Shown piece after piece: positions 43,294 to 52,434 of a stretch of 64,000 nucleotides of DNA (the first letter of the stretch is position 1; the number at the start of each line of letters is the position of its first letter). Under the pieces are notes generated by a model. That model worked only from the letters and a program-made list of their open reading frames with translations. It did no database searches and was not told the origin of the DNA. Source of the DNA: Streptomyces sp. D2-8 (GTDB lineage Bacteria; Actinomycetota; Actinomycetes; Streptomycetales; Streptomycetaceae); assembly GCF_023184515.1 (NCBI RefSeq), contig NZ_JAAHBP010000003.1, forward strand, positions 682,001 to 746,000, read 5' to 3'. The translations under genes and the position numbers were made by a program.

Positions 43294-43955
43294 GCCCGGG
43301 CCACCAGTGCCGTGCGGTTGGACGCGCCCCAGCGGGACGACAGGCGGCGCAGGTGGTAGGTCACACCGTCCGTGGTGAGGGCCGTTTCGCGGGCCACCCG
43401 GGCCGTGGTGGCGCCGGCGGCCAGAAGCGCCAGGACGCGGGCCTCCATCGGTGTGACCCGCGCCGGTTCGGCGGGTGCGGCGGGGGAGGGGGCGCGTTCG
43501 GCGTCCACCCGGAGCATCACCAGCAGGGCCGGGGTGTCCTCCGCCGAGTCGCTGACCGGATCCGCCGTCAGCTCGCCGCAGCGCTCCACGCCGCCGGGAG
43601 CCTGCCAGCGCACCGACACCTGGTAGCGCGAGCGGTGGCGCAGGCGCAGGGCCTCGGCGATGCGCTCCACCTGCGTGGCCTCCCGCGGGCTGAACAGGTC
43701 CAGCACATCGCGGCCGCGGAGCTGCCCCGGCGTCGAACCGCACTCCGCGGCCATCGCCGGATTGGCCAGCAGCACCGCCCCGTACACGTCGCACACCGCG
43801 ACCGGCATCGCGACCCGGTCGAACAGGAGCAGGGCGCGGTTGCGCCACGTCACGGCCTCCTGCCGGGCCAGGTCCACGAGCCTCTCCTGCCACGCCGGGC
43901 CGCTCTCGCGCAAGAGCGGCGCATCTGCTTGCACTACACAATCATGTAGGGCCAC
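43233..43955 (-). CDS. PAS-LuxR transcriptional regulator
   Basis: A protein of 240 aa. Residues about 40-130 form a PAS domain (ALLLFDRVAMPVAVCDVYGAV, LFSPREATQVERIAEAL); residues about 170-230 a LuxR-type HTH (VTPMEARVLALLAAGATTARVARE, VTYHLRRLSSRWG). Start is GTG 43955 with GGGAGG 7 nt upstream. It is divergent from the CYP102 fusion gene with only 74 bp between starts, so it may sense a small molecule and control that P450. Confidence 0.83.
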   Translation of the reverse strand: MALHDCVVQADAPLLRESGPAWQERLVDLARQEAVTWRNRALLLFDRVAMPVAVCDVYGAVLLANPAMAAECGSTPGQLRGRDVLDLFSPREATQVERIAEALRLRHRSRYQVSVRWQAPGGVERCGELTADPVSDSAEDTPALLVMLRVDAERAPSPAAPAEPARVTPMEARVLALLAAGATTARVARETALTTDGVTYHLRRLSSRWGASNRTALVARAYALGVLTPGVWPPEASDPE

Positions 43956-44029
43956 GGCACGGCCTCCCGGGCCCGGTGGATCACGCTGGAGCGCAGTACT
44001 TCCGTACCGCGAAAGGCAGTTGCCGCGTC

Positions 44030-47000
44030 ATGCCCCCCACCGGACAGACTCCCCTGACCGCCGACGCCCTCCCCGGCGTCCCCGTCGCCGACATCTCCGC
44101 CACCGGCCCCGGCGGTGCGCCCATCCAGCAGGCCATGGACCTGATGCGCGAGCACGGGCCCGCGTTCGTGCGGCGACTGTACGGGCGGGACACCCTGTTC
44201 GTGGGCGACCTGGACCTCGTGGCCGACCTCGCGGACGAGCAGCGGTTCGCCAAGCACATCGGGCCCGGCCTGGAGAACGTCCGGGAGTTCGCCGCCGACG
44301 GCCTCTTCACGGCGTACAACGACGAGCCCAACTGGGCGAAGGCGCACGACATCCTCATGCCCGCCTTCGCGCTGGGCTCGATGCGCACCTACCACCCCGT
44401 GATGCTGCAGGTGGCCCGCCGGCTCATCGAGTCCTGGGACCGCGACGCCCGCGCCGGACAGCCGGTGAAGGTGCCCGACGACATGACCCGCATGACGCTC
44501 GACACCATCGGACTCGCCGGTTTCGGCTACGACTTCGGCTCCTTCGAGCGGGCCGAGCCGCACCCCTTCGTCGAGTCGATGGTCCGCTGCCTGGAGTGGA
44601 GCATGACCCGCCTGGCGCGCGTTCCGGGGAGGGACTGCTCGGCGCAGGACGCGGCCTTCCGGGACGACTCCGCCTACCTGGCCGGGGTCGTCGACGACGT
44701 CATCGCCGCGCGCACCGGCACCGACCAGAGCGACTCCGACGACCTCCTGGGCCTGATGCTCACCGCCCAGCACCCGGCCGACGGCACCACACTCGACACC
44801 GCCAACATCCGCAACCAGGTCATCACGTTCCTGATCGCCGGCCACGAGACCACCTCCGGCGCCATGTCGTTCGCGCTGTACTACCTCGCCAAGCACCCCA
44901 CCGCGCTGAAGCTGGTGCAGCGCGAGGTCGACGAGCTGTGGGGCGGCCAGGCCGACCCCGAGCCGACGTACGACGAGGTCGGCAAGCTGACCTACACCCG
45001 ACAGGTCCTCAACGAGGCCCTCCGGCTCTGGCCCACGGCCGCCGTCTTCTCCCGGCAGGCCCGCGAGGACACCCTGCTCGGCGGCCGCATCCCGCTGCGC
45101 GCCGGGCAGTCCGCCCTGGTCCTCACACCGATGCTGCACCGGCAGCCCGTGTGGGGCGACAACCCCGAGCTTTTCGACCCCTCCCGCTTCACGCCCGAGG
45201 CGGAGGCGGAGCGCCCGGTGCACGCTTTCAAGCCGTTCGGCACCGGCGAGCGCGCCTGCATCGGGCGCCAGTTCGCGCTGCACGAGGCGACCATGCTGCT
45301 GGCCATGCTCGTCCACCGCTACCGGCTGCGCGACCACGCCGACTACCGGCTGACGGTCAAGGAGACCCTCACCCTCAAGCCGGAGGGCTTCACCCTCGCG
45401 CTGGCGCCGCGCACCTCCGCCGACCGGGTCCACACGCCGCTGTCCGGAGCCGCCCCGGCCCGGGACACCGAGTCGGCCGAGCCGCAGGGCCTGCCCGCCC
45501 GCGTCCGCCCCGGCACCACCGCCCTCTTCCTGCACGGCAGCAACTACGGCACCTGCCGTGACTTCGCGGCCCGGCTCGCCGACGAGGCCGCCGCGATCGG
45601 CTGCGACACCGAGGTGGCACCGCTCGACGCCCACGCGGGCGGCCTGCCCACCGACCGGCCCGTCGTCATCACCGCCGCCTCCTACAACGGCCGCCCCACC
45701 GACGACGCCACCGCCTTCGCCGCCCGGCTGGAGGAGACCCACGACCTGTCCGGCGTGACGTACGCCGTCCTCGGCGTCGGTGACCGCAACTGGGCCGCCA
45801 CCTACCAGCACGTCCCCACCCGCATCGACGAGCGGCTCGCCGCGTCCGGCGCCGGCCGGCTGCTGGAGCGTGCCGCCGCCGACGCCTCCGGCGATCTCAC
45901 CGGCACCGTCCGCACCTTCACCGCGGCCCTGCGCACCGCCCTGCTGGAGCGCTACGGCGACCCGGACGCCACGACGCCGGACCCCGAGCCGGCCGGCGCC
46001 TACGAGGTCCGCACCCTGACCGGCGGCCCGCTGGACGCCCTCGCCGAACGGCACGAACTCGTCCCCATGCGTGTCACCGAGGCCCGCGACCTCACCGCGC
46101 CCGGCCACCCGCGCCGCAAGCGGTTCCTCCGCGTGGCCCTCCCGGACGGCGTCACCTACCGCACGGCCGACCACCTCACCGTGCTGCCCGCGGGCGCCCC
46201 CGGCCTCGTCGCCCGAGCCGCCACCGCGCTCGGCGCCGACCTCGACACCGTCCTGGACATCCGCGCCACCCGCCCCCGCCGCGACGGCATCGCCGTGGAC
46301 CGGCCCGTGACGGTACGGCAGCTCCTCACTCACCACGTGGAGCTGCAGGAGCGCCCGAGCGCCGGGCAGCTGGCCGCGCTCGCCGCCGCCAACCCGTGCC
46401 CGCCGGAGCGCATGGCCCTGGCCGCTCTCACCGACGACCCGCGCACCCTCGTGGAGATCCTGGAAGACCACCCGGCCCTGCGCGGCGTCCTGGACTGGCC
46501 GCGGCTCCTCGACCTCCTCACCCCGCTGCGCCCGCGCCACTACTCCGTCTCCTCCTCGCCCGCCGTCGATCCCGGCCACGTGGAGCTGATGGTCTCGCTG
46601 CTGGAGGCACCCGCCCGCTCCGGCAGGGGCGTCTATCGCGGCACCGGCTCCGGCCACCTCACCACCGTCGAGCCCGGCGACACGGTCTACGCGCGCGTGC
46701 AGCCGTGCCGGGAGGCCTTCCGCATCGACGTCACCGGCGACGCCGCACCGGTGGTCATGGTCGCGGCGGGCACCGGCCTCGCCCCCTTCCGGGGCACCAT
46801 CGCCGACCGCACCGCGGCCCTCGCGGCCGGCAAGCCACTCGCCCCGGCCCTCTGCTACTTCGGCTGCGACGCCCCCGACGCGGACTTCCTGCACGCCGAG
46901 GAACTGCGCGCCGCCGAAAGGGCCGGCGCCGTCTCCCTGCGCCCCGCCTTCAGCGAGACCCCCGAGGGCGAGGTGCGGTTCGTGCAGCACCGGATCGCCG

Positions 47001-47221
47001 CCGAGGCCGCGGAGGTCTGGGCCCTGCTCGAGGCCGGAGCGCGGGTGTACGTCTGCGGAGACGGTTCCCGAATGGCGCCCGGAGTGCGGGAGGCGTTCCG
47101 TACGCTGTTCCGCAAGCACGCGCGGCCCGTCGACGCCGCGGACGAGACCGCCGCGGAGCAGTGGCTCGACGGGCTGATCGCCGACGGGCGGTACGTCGAG
47201 GACGTGTACGCGGCCGGCTGA
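44030..47221 (+). CDS. Self-sufficient CYP102 P450-NADPH reductase fusion (P450 BM3-like)
   Basis: A protein of 1063 aa. Heme domain (1 to about 465): [39 protein letters not shown] with the Cys ligand. FMN domain (about 495-645): FLHGSNYGTCRDFA, ITAASYNGRPTDD, VLGVGDRNWAATYQ. FAD/NADPH domain (about 680-1063): RHYSVSSSPAVDPG (FAD), AAGTGLAPFRG (NADPH), YVCGDGSRMAPGV and the terminal aromatic region. All parts for NADPH-driven fatty-acid hydroxylation are present. S. avermitilis CYP102D1 has this form. ATG 44030 chosen; an upstream in-frame GTG at 43976 lacks a ribosome site. Confidence 0.95.
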   Translation: MPPTGQTPLTADALPGVPVADISATGPGGAPIQQAMDLMREHGPAFVRRLYGRDTLFVGDLDLVADLADEQRFAKHIGPGLENVREFAADGLFTAYNDEPNWAKAHDILMPAFALGSMRTYHPVMLQVARRLIESWDRDARAGQPVKVPDDMTRMTLDTIGLAGFGYDFGSFERAEPHPFVESMVRCLEWSMTRLARVPGRDCSAQDAAFRDDSAYLAGVVDDVIAARTGTDQSDSDDLLGLMLTAQHPADGTTLDTANIRNQVITFLIAGHETTSGAMSFALYYLAKHPTALKLVQREVDELWGGQADPEPTYDEVGKLTYTRQVLNEALRLWPTAAVFSRQAREDTLLGGRIPLRAGQSALVLTPMLHRQPVWGDNPELFDPSRFTPEAEAERPVHAFKPFGTGERACIGRQFALHEATMLLAMLVHRYRLRDHADYRLTVKETLTLKPEGFTLALAPRTSADRVHTPLSGAAPARDTESAEPQGLPARVRPGTTALFLHGSNYGTCRDFAARLADEAAAIGCDTEVAPLDAHAGGLPTDRPVVITAASYNGRPTDDATAFAARLEETHDLSGVTYAVLGVGDRNWAATYQHVPTRIDERLAASGAGRLLERAAADASGDLTGTVRTFTAALRTALLERYGDPDATTPDPEPAGAYEVRTLTGGPLDALAERHELVPMRVTEARDLTAPGHPRRKRFLRVALPDGVTYRTADHLTVLPAGAPGLVARAATALGADLDTVLDIRATRPRRDGIAVDRPVTVRQLLTHHVELQERPSAGQLAALAAANPCPPERMALAALTDDPRTLVEILEDHPALRGVLDWPRLLDLLTPLRPRHYSVSSSPAVDPGHVELMVSLLEAPARSGRGVYRGTGSGHLTTVEPGDTVYARVQPCREAFRIDVTGDAAPVVMVAAGTGLAPFRGTIADRTAALAAGKPLAPALCYFGCDAPDADFLHAEELRAAERAGAVSLRPAFSETPEGEVRFVQHRIAAEAAEVWALLEAGARVYVCGDGSRMAPGVREAFRTLFRKHARPVDAADETAAEQWLDGLIADGRYVEDVYAAG

Positions 47222-47252
47222 CCGAAGCGGCAGGGGGAGGGGTGGGCACACG

Positions 47253-48224
47253 GTGGTGGACTCCTGGGAACGGGCCCGGCACATCCTGGAGGCGGCGGGC
47301 CTGGACCCCGGCCGCCTCGCCCACCTCACCCCGCTGACCGGCGGCACGTACAACACCGTCGAGGAACTCCGCCTCACCGACGGCAGCCGCTACGTGCTGA
47401 AGATCCCGCCCGCCGCGGCCGTCCCCGGACTGCGGCACGAGAGGCGGCTGCTCGTCTCCGAGGCCGAGTTCTACCGCTCGGCCGCCCGCGTCGGGGTGAC
47501 CGCGCCGCGGCAGGTGTCCGCGGGGGACGACTTCCTGCTGATGACGGCCGTCCCGGGCGACCCCTGGGACGGCACGCTCACCGACACGGAACAGACCGCC
47601 CTGCGCACGGAACTGGGGCGCCAGGTGGCCCGCCTGCACGCCGTGACCGGGCCCGGCTACGGCTACCCCTCCGGCGCACTCGGGCCGCTCGCCCCCGACT
47701 GGCGGACCGCGTTCACGGCGATGGTCGACGCCGTCCTCGACGACGCCCGGCGCTACCGGGCCCGGCTGCCCCGCCCCGTCGACGCGGTGGCCCGTACCGC
47801 CGCGTCCGCGTACGGCGCGCTCGACGAGGTCACCGCCCCGTGCCTCGTCCACTTCGACCTGTGGCGGGGCAACATCCTCGTCGACCGCTCAGGCGGCGAG
47901 GCCCGTATCGGCGGCCTCGTCGACGGGGAGCGCATGTTCTGGGGCGACCCCCTGGCCGACTTCGTCTCGCTGGCGCTGCTCGGCGACATCAGGACGGACG
48001 AGGACTTCCTGGCGGGCTACCGGGAGGCCGGCGGCCGGGCCTGCTTCGACGCCCCGGCCCGGCTGCGGCTCGCGCTGTACCGCTCCTACCTGTACCTGAT
48101 CATGCTCACCGAGACGGTTCCCCGCGAGGCCGGCGAGGAGCAGCGGCGCTGGGTGCAGAAGACGGTCGCCCCGGAACTCGTCGCGGCCATGGACGAGATC
48201 GAGGAGGCTTCCCGGCCCTCCTGA
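47253..48224 (+). CDS. Aminoglycoside phosphotransferase/fructosamine-kinase-like protein
   Basis: A protein of 323 aa with the APH kinase pattern: LTGGTYNTVEEL nucleotide loop, RYVLKIPP lysine strand, catalytic loop LVHFDLWRGNIL and metal motif in ERMFWGDPLADF (usual Asp present). GGGGAGG precedes the GTG start, and GTG 47256 is an equal alternative. It follows the P450 fusion by 31 bp on the same strand. Members phosphorylate antibiotics, sugars or other small molecules; which applies is unknown. Confidence 0.8.
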   Translation: MVDSWERARHILEAAGLDPGRLAHLTPLTGGTYNTVEELRLTDGSRYVLKIPPAAAVPGLRHERRLLVSEAEFYRSAARVGVTAPRQVSAGDDFLLMTAVPGDPWDGTLTDTEQTALRTELGRQVARLHAVTGPGYGYPSGALGPLAPDWRTAFTAMVDAVLDDARRYRARLPRPVDAVARTAASAYGALDEVTAPCLVHFDLWRGNILVDRSGGEARIGGLVDGERMFWGDPLADFVSLALLGDIRTDEDFLAGYREAGGRACFDAPARLRLALYRSYLYLIMLTETVPREAGEEQRRWVQKTVAPELVAAMDEIEEASRPS

Positions 48225-48251
48225 GCGGGGCCCGGTTAGCTCACATCGTGA

Positions 48252-48728
48252 AATAAGGGGTGGAGGAAGGTCTGGCGGGAGCAGGGCGGCCGGGTCCCGG
48301 ACGGCACCGACGAGGAGACCGCCCTCACCACGATGCTCGCCGCCGCCCACCCGCCCGAGGGCGGCACGGCCGACCCCGTCGCGCCGGCCGTCCTGGAGGA
48401 GACCGCCGAGCACCTCGGGGCGGGCCTGTCCGACCTGATCAACCTCTTCCAGCCCGAGCGCATCCTCATCGGCGGCTGGGCGGGCCTGGCGCTCGGCTCG
48501 CGCTTCCTGCCCGCCGTACGCCGCCACGCCATGTCGTACGCGCTGCGCCACCCGGCCGGGAAGGTCACCGTCGACCTCGGCCGGCTCGGGCCCGACGCTG
48601 TCACGGTCGGCGCCGCGATCCTGCCGCTCGCCGACTTCTTCGCACGCGGCGGACGACGCCCCGACCCGGCCCCGGAGTACCCGCTCCCCGCCTGGCACAC
48701 GGCACTTCAGGAGCGGGCACCGCGCTGA
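48252..48728 (+). pseudogene. 5'-truncated ROK-family regulator/kinase remnant
   Basis: The open frame after a TGA at 48249 encodes only the C-terminal portion of a ROK protein: WREQGGRVPDGTDEETAL, then VLEETAEHLGAGLSDLINLFQPERILIGG, then VTVGAAILPLADFF. The HTH and ATP-binding N-terminal 230 or so residues and a credible start with ribosome site are missing (the first ATG is 48333). It follows the kinase gene by 27 bp; a deletion joining the two is a simple explanation. Confidence 0.78.
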
Positions 48729-48789
48729 GGTTTCGCGGATCACCGCGGAGGTACTCGCGTGGCGCCCGGACCACAGAAGGGAGCACGCC

Positions 48790-49065
48790 GTGACCGACCA
48801 CCGCCTCGAAGGACCCGGCGAGAACGGTGAGCCCGTCCCGCGGGACATGCCGGACCAGCAGGCCGACGACGGCGAGGACCCGTGGGAGGTCGCCCCGCGC
48901 TTCACGGGCACCGGCGAGAACGCCGAGAACGAGAGCGACGACGAGACCGACGAGCCCGCCGGTGACGTCCCCGACACGGACGAAGCGGGGACGGGCCGAC
49001 AGGGAGCACCGCGCTCGGGAACGGTTCACCCCGAGCACCCGGTGCCGGACGAGCCCTCCGCCTGA
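48790..49065 (+). CDS. Small acidic, disordered protein
   Basis: A protein of 91 aa starting at GTG with AAGGGAG 7 nt upstream. Composition is dominated by Glu, Asp, Gly and Pro (ENAENESDDETDEPAGDVPD), without hydrophobic core or known motif. It is followed by a strong terminator. Real expression is supported by the ribosome site and terminator; function unknown. Confidence 0.62.
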   Translation: MTDHRLEGPGENGEPVPRDMPDQQADDGEDPWEVAPRFTGTGENAENESDDETDEPAGDVPDTDEAGTGRQGAPRSGTVHPEHPVPDEPSA

Positions 49066-49078
49066 GGAGGGCATACCA

Positions 49079-49121
49079 CCGAGGGCCGCAGCCGGCTGTG
49101 GGGGCCGGCTGCGGCCCTCGG
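49079..49121. terminator. Strong bidirectional terminator
   Basis: Perfect 18-bp stem (49079-49096 with 49104-49121; arms begin CCGAGGGCCGCAGCCGGC) and a 7-nt loop, placed between the convergent small acidic protein and epimerase genes. It can serve both strands. Confidence 0.88.
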
Positions 49122-49153
49122 GCATGTCCGGATCGCTTGAGGTTCGGCCCGAG

Positions 49154-50182
49154 TCATCCCACCTTGCGTCCCCGCATCGGCTCCGTGCGCGCCCCCGCGC
49201 CCTGCCGGATGCCCAGCAGGAACTCCTCCAGCACCTCGGGAGCCGTGTGCTCCGGCCGCCAGCCGAGCTCGACACGTGCCCGCGTGCAGTCCATCAGCGG
49301 CAGCCGCAGCACCGCGTCGAACAGGTGCGGGGAGGCGGGCAGCAGATGCAGGCCCCAGGCGGCGGCGATCGCCGACCGGACCGCGGTACGCGGCAGCCGC
49401 ACCGGGCGTGCGTCGAACATCTCGCCCAGCAGCCGCGCGTCGATCGGCGGCTCGGCCGCGAGGTTGAAGGGGCCCCGGACATCGGAGCGCAGGGCCAGCC
49501 GGTACGCGTTCGCCGCGTCGTCCGTGTGCAGCGCCTGCACCCGCAGTCCCGGGATGTCGGGCAGGAACGGCAGCAGCTCCGGGCGGGCCGGCGGGCCGGG
49601 CAGGAAGCGGCCGCCGAAGATGCGGCGCTGCTCGCTCGCGGACTCCCTCCGGAACAGGAACGCGGGCCGCATCCGCACCACCCGCGTCCCGGGGTGGTCG
49701 CGTTCGAACGTGTCCAGCGCCCGCTCCAGATAGGCCTTCTCCCGGCAGTACGCGGCATCCGGCCAGCCGTGCGTCGGCCACGACTCGTCCACCGCCCCGT
49801 CCTTCGGGCCGGGCGAGTACGCGCCGACCGACGAGGCGTGCACCAGTACGGGCACGCCCGCCGCGGCCACCGCCTCGAAGACCCGCATGCTGCCGAGCAC
49901 GTTGGTGCGCCAGGTGGCCGCCGGGTCGTGCGTCGGCTGGAACGCCCAGGCCAGATGGACCACCGCGTCGGCGTCCGTGAACCGCTCCACCAGGCCGGGC
50001 CGCTCGGAGGTCAGATCGACCGCGGCCCAGTCCGTCTTCGGCGGCGACCAGTCGGGGATCCGCCGGGCCAGGCCCAGCACGGAGGCGACCTCCGGATCCT
50101 CCGACAGCAGGCGCACCACGCTGGTGCCGACATTGCCGGTGGCACCCGTGACGACGACCCTCATGCCTGTTCCGCTGCTCAC
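49154..50182 (-). CDS. NAD-dependent epimerase/dehydratase-family protein
   Basis: A protein of 342 aa of the extended SDR family: MRVVVTGATGNVG cofactor motif, VVHLAWAFQPTHD, VLVHASSVGAYSP with the catalytic Ser region, and YCREKAYLE carrying the YxxxK pair. The start is taken as GTG 50182 because AGAGGAG lies 6 nt upstream; ATG 50164 is the alternative. Substrate unknown. Confidence 0.85.
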   Translation of the reverse strand: MSSGTGMRVVVTGATGNVGTSVVRLLSEDPEVASVLGLARRIPDWSPPKTDWAAVDLTSERPGLVERFTDADAVVHLAWAFQPTHDPAATWRTNVLGSMRVFEAVAAAGVPVLVHASSVGAYSPGPKDGAVDESWPTHGWPDAAYCREKAYLERALDTFERDHPGTRVVRMRPAFLFRRESASEQRRIFGGRFLPGPPARPELLPFLPDIPGLRVQALHTDDAANAYRLALRSDVRGPFNLAAEPPIDARLLGEMFDARPVRLPRTAVRSAIAAAWGLHLLPASPHLFDAVLRLPLMDCTRARVELGWRPEHTAPEVLEEFLLGIRQGAGARTEPMRGRKVG

Positions 50183-50263
50183 CTCGCGCTCCTCTCGGCC
50201 GCCTGGTTTCGCCAGAGGTGACCGAGTACCCGGGTGGCGCGGATTGCACGTGGGCAGAGAGAA

Positions 50264-50296
50264 GCCCCGGCCGGACGGGGGAATCACGGCCGGGGC
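50264..50296 (-). terminator. Terminator between FUSC gene and epimerase gene
   Basis: GCCCCGGCCG (50264-50273) pairs with CGGCCGGGGC (50287-50296): perfect 10-bp GC stem, 13-nt loop, about 96 bp after the FUSC stop on the minus strand. Confidence 0.7.
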
Positions 50297-50391
50297 GGCT
50301 CAGGGGCGGATCCTGTCCGGACCCACATCTTGTTCAACGGGCAACCACCTCTGGGTGTTCCGCGCCCGGAACCCCTGCCCGGTGAGGTGCG

Positions 50392-51627
50392 TCACTGCTC
50401 CCGGTCGCCCGCGACGGTCTCGGCCCAGAGGTTCTCCGCCTGGAGCAGCAGCGTGCCCAGGACCGCGGTAGGGGCGGCCCTCTCCCCGGCGTGCCGGCGC
50501 AGCCGGTCCTGCAACTCCTCGTGCAGGTCCCGCATCGCCTTCTCGGTCTCGTCGTCCGGCCGGGCGGTCACACCGCCGTCGAGCAGACTGTCGGCCTCGG
50601 CGCACAGGGCGTCCCCGATCAGCTCCAGCAGACGCGCGTACGAGTGCAGGACCGGGCCCCCGGGCGGGGCGGGCGTCCTGTTGTCGTCCACGGACACCGC
50701 CAGGGCCCGCGTCAGCGTGGTGACGTGCCCGGTGACCCGGCCGAGCCGCTCGTCCTCCTCCACCGGCGGCAGGGCGGCCCCGTGCGGTACGCGGTGCAGG
50801 GCGCGCAGCGGGCCGTAGGCCAGACGCAGGCTCTCCTGGCTCCACCGGCGTGCCGAACGCAGCCCTTTCAGGCGGTGGTCCAGCCGTGCCGAGGCACCGA
50901 CCCAGCCGGAGGCGGTCTGTGCGTCCCACTCGCCCTCGCGCAGATCGCCTGCCACGGTGTACAGCACGTCCCCCGCCTCCCGGGCGAGCGCCGCCAGGTT
51001 CTCCCGTACGTCCCGCAGGTGGATCGGAGGCAGGACGAGCGCGTTGACGGCGACGCCGATGACCGCGCCGATCGCGGCCTGCCCCACCCGGTGACCGACG
51101 GCGGACAGGCTGACCATGCCGGAGGAGATGGTGAACAGGGCCGTGGTCGCCGCGTAGATGCCCTGGTCGCCGAAGCGGGGCCAGTTCGCGAGCAGCATCA
51201 GCACCGGTATGGACAGGGCGAGCGCGCCGGTGGTGTCGTCGGTGATCGCCTGCGCCGCCGAAGCCAGCAACGTGCCGACGCAGATCGCCCCGAACTGCCG
51301 CGCGCCCTGCACCAGCGAGCTGAAAACCGTGGCCTGCACCAGCACCAGCGCCACCCAGGGCGCCATCAGTGCCAGCGGGTCGCCCATCCAGACGCCGCCC
51401 ACCAGCCAGGCGAGCACCGCCGCCCCGGCCGCCTTCAGCGACTGGACGACCAGGTCCCGCTCCCGCCCCGGCCCTCGCCACGCCGCCCGCACGGCGTCCC
51501 AGGCGGCCCGCCCTTCGCGCCGTACGGCATCCACCGGCCGTACGGAGCGCGTTCCCCGCTCAGGCTCGCGCATCTGCACCCGAGCCGTCGGAGCTCCTCG
51601 ACCCCGCCCACCCGGGGCCGTCCCCAT
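50392..51627 (-). CDS. Second FUSC-family membrane protein
   Basis: A protein of 411 aa. Membrane half (about residues 55-215) with LKAAGAAVLAWLVGGVW, VALVLVQATVFSSLVQGA, ALSIPVLMLLANWP and IGAVIGVAVNALVLP; cytoplasmic helical half thereafter (VRENLAALAREAGDVLYTVAG onward). Same family as the protein encoded at 40460. ATG 51627 has AGGGG upstream; ATG 51573 is a possible later start. Probably an exporter of aromatic or amphipathic compounds; evidence is family-level only. Confidence 0.8.
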   Translation of the reverse strand: MGTAPGGRGRGAPTARVQMREPERGTRSVRPVDAVRREGRAAWDAVRAAWRGPGRERDLVVQSLKAAGAAVLAWLVGGVWMGDPLALMAPWVALVLVQATVFSSLVQGARQFGAICVGTLLASAAQAITDDTTGALALSIPVLMLLANWPRFGDQGIYAATTALFTISSGMVSLSAVGHRVGQAAIGAVIGVAVNALVLPPIHLRDVRENLAALAREAGDVLYTVAGDLREGEWDAQTASGWVGASARLDHRLKGLRSARRWSQESLRLAYGPLRALHRVPHGAALPPVEEDERLGRVTGHVTTLTRALAVSVDDNRTPAPPGGPVLHSYARLLELIGDALCAEADSLLDGGVTARPDDETEKAMRDLHEELQDRLRRHAGERAAPTAVLGTLLLQAENLWAETVAGDREQ

Positions 51628-51738
51628 GTCCGAGCCCCTGTCCCTTCGCCCGCGGAAGGCTCCCGCCGCCCTCCGTACCGCACGCGGCCCACGCCTCCTG
51701 CGCTGCGGGTATCGCCGTGACCGTGGATGCACGTCGTC

Positions 51739-52395
51739 TCATGCCAGCGCACCGTCGCCGAGGGCGGACAGGAGGTGGGCGGGGTCGGCGTAGACCGCGT
51801 CCGCTCCGGACTCCTCCAGATCGGCGCGCGGGATGCCGCCGCACAGGACGCCCACACAGCGCACCCCGGCCCGGCTGCCCGCCTGCATGTCCCACACGGT
51901 GTCGCCGACGAACACCGCCCGCTCGGCCGGCACCCCGGCCAGCTCCAGGGCGTGCTCGACCGGCTCGGGTGCGGGCTTGCCCTCGTCGACGTCGTCGGCG
52001 CTGGCCGTGGCGGCGATGGCCTCGTCCGCGTCGATGGCCCGGCGCAGCGCGCTCAGCTCCGCGCCGCCCGCCGAGGTGGCCAGCACCACCGTCCAGCCGT
52101 CCCGGTGCAGCCGCCGCAGCAGCGCCCCTGCCTCCGGCAGTGCGGGCAGCCGGTCGAAGTACTGCCCGTACAGCGCCTTGTGACCGGCGCTGATGTCGGC
52201 GTCCTGGTCCGTGTCCCGGTCGTCGCCCAGCAGATGGGCGATCAGGTCGGTCGACGGCAGGCCCACGGCCCGGTGGACGGCGTGCATCGGCACCCGGTGG
52301 CCCGCCTGCCGGAAAGCCTCCCACCAGGTCACGACATGCAGATGATTGGTGTCGACCAGCGTGCCGTCGACATCGAACACGGCCGCGCGTTCCAT
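51739..52395 (-). CDS. HAD-family phosphatase (phosphoglycolate phosphatase-like)
   Basis: A protein of 218 aa. HAD motif I FDVDGTLVDTNH, motif II VLATSAGG, motif III Lys in DEGKPAPEPVEHAL, and motif IV VFVGDTVWDM. Cap domain of the small helical C1 type between motifs I and II. Cytoplasmic phosphatase of a small phosphorylated metabolite. Confidence 0.87.
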   Translation of the reverse strand: MERAAVFDVDGTLVDTNHLHVVTWWEAFRQAGHRVPMHAVHRAVGLPSTDLIAHLLGDDRDTDQDADISAGHKALYGQYFDRLPALPEAGALLRRLHRDGWTVVLATSAGGAELSALRRAIDADEAIAATASADDVDEGKPAPEPVEHALELAGVPAERAVFVGDTVWDMQAGSRAGVRCVGVLCGGIPRADLEESGADAVYADPAHLLSALGDGALA

Positions 52396-52434
52396 AGGTA
52401 CGGTTCCTTCCTCTCCGGCAGCGCGAGTACCACG

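Noticed and set aside
34934..47221. P450s, oxidoreductases and regulators as a natural-product cluster
   Set aside because: No polyketide, peptide, terpene or RiPP core enzyme is present, and the genes between are unrelated housekeeping types.
43934..47377. Minus-strand open frame of about 1150 codons opposite the CYP102 fusion gene
   Set aside because: It is antisense to a protein with complete heme, FMN and FAD/NADPH motifs; its own composition is Gly/Val/Arg/Glu-rich without any recognisable domain.
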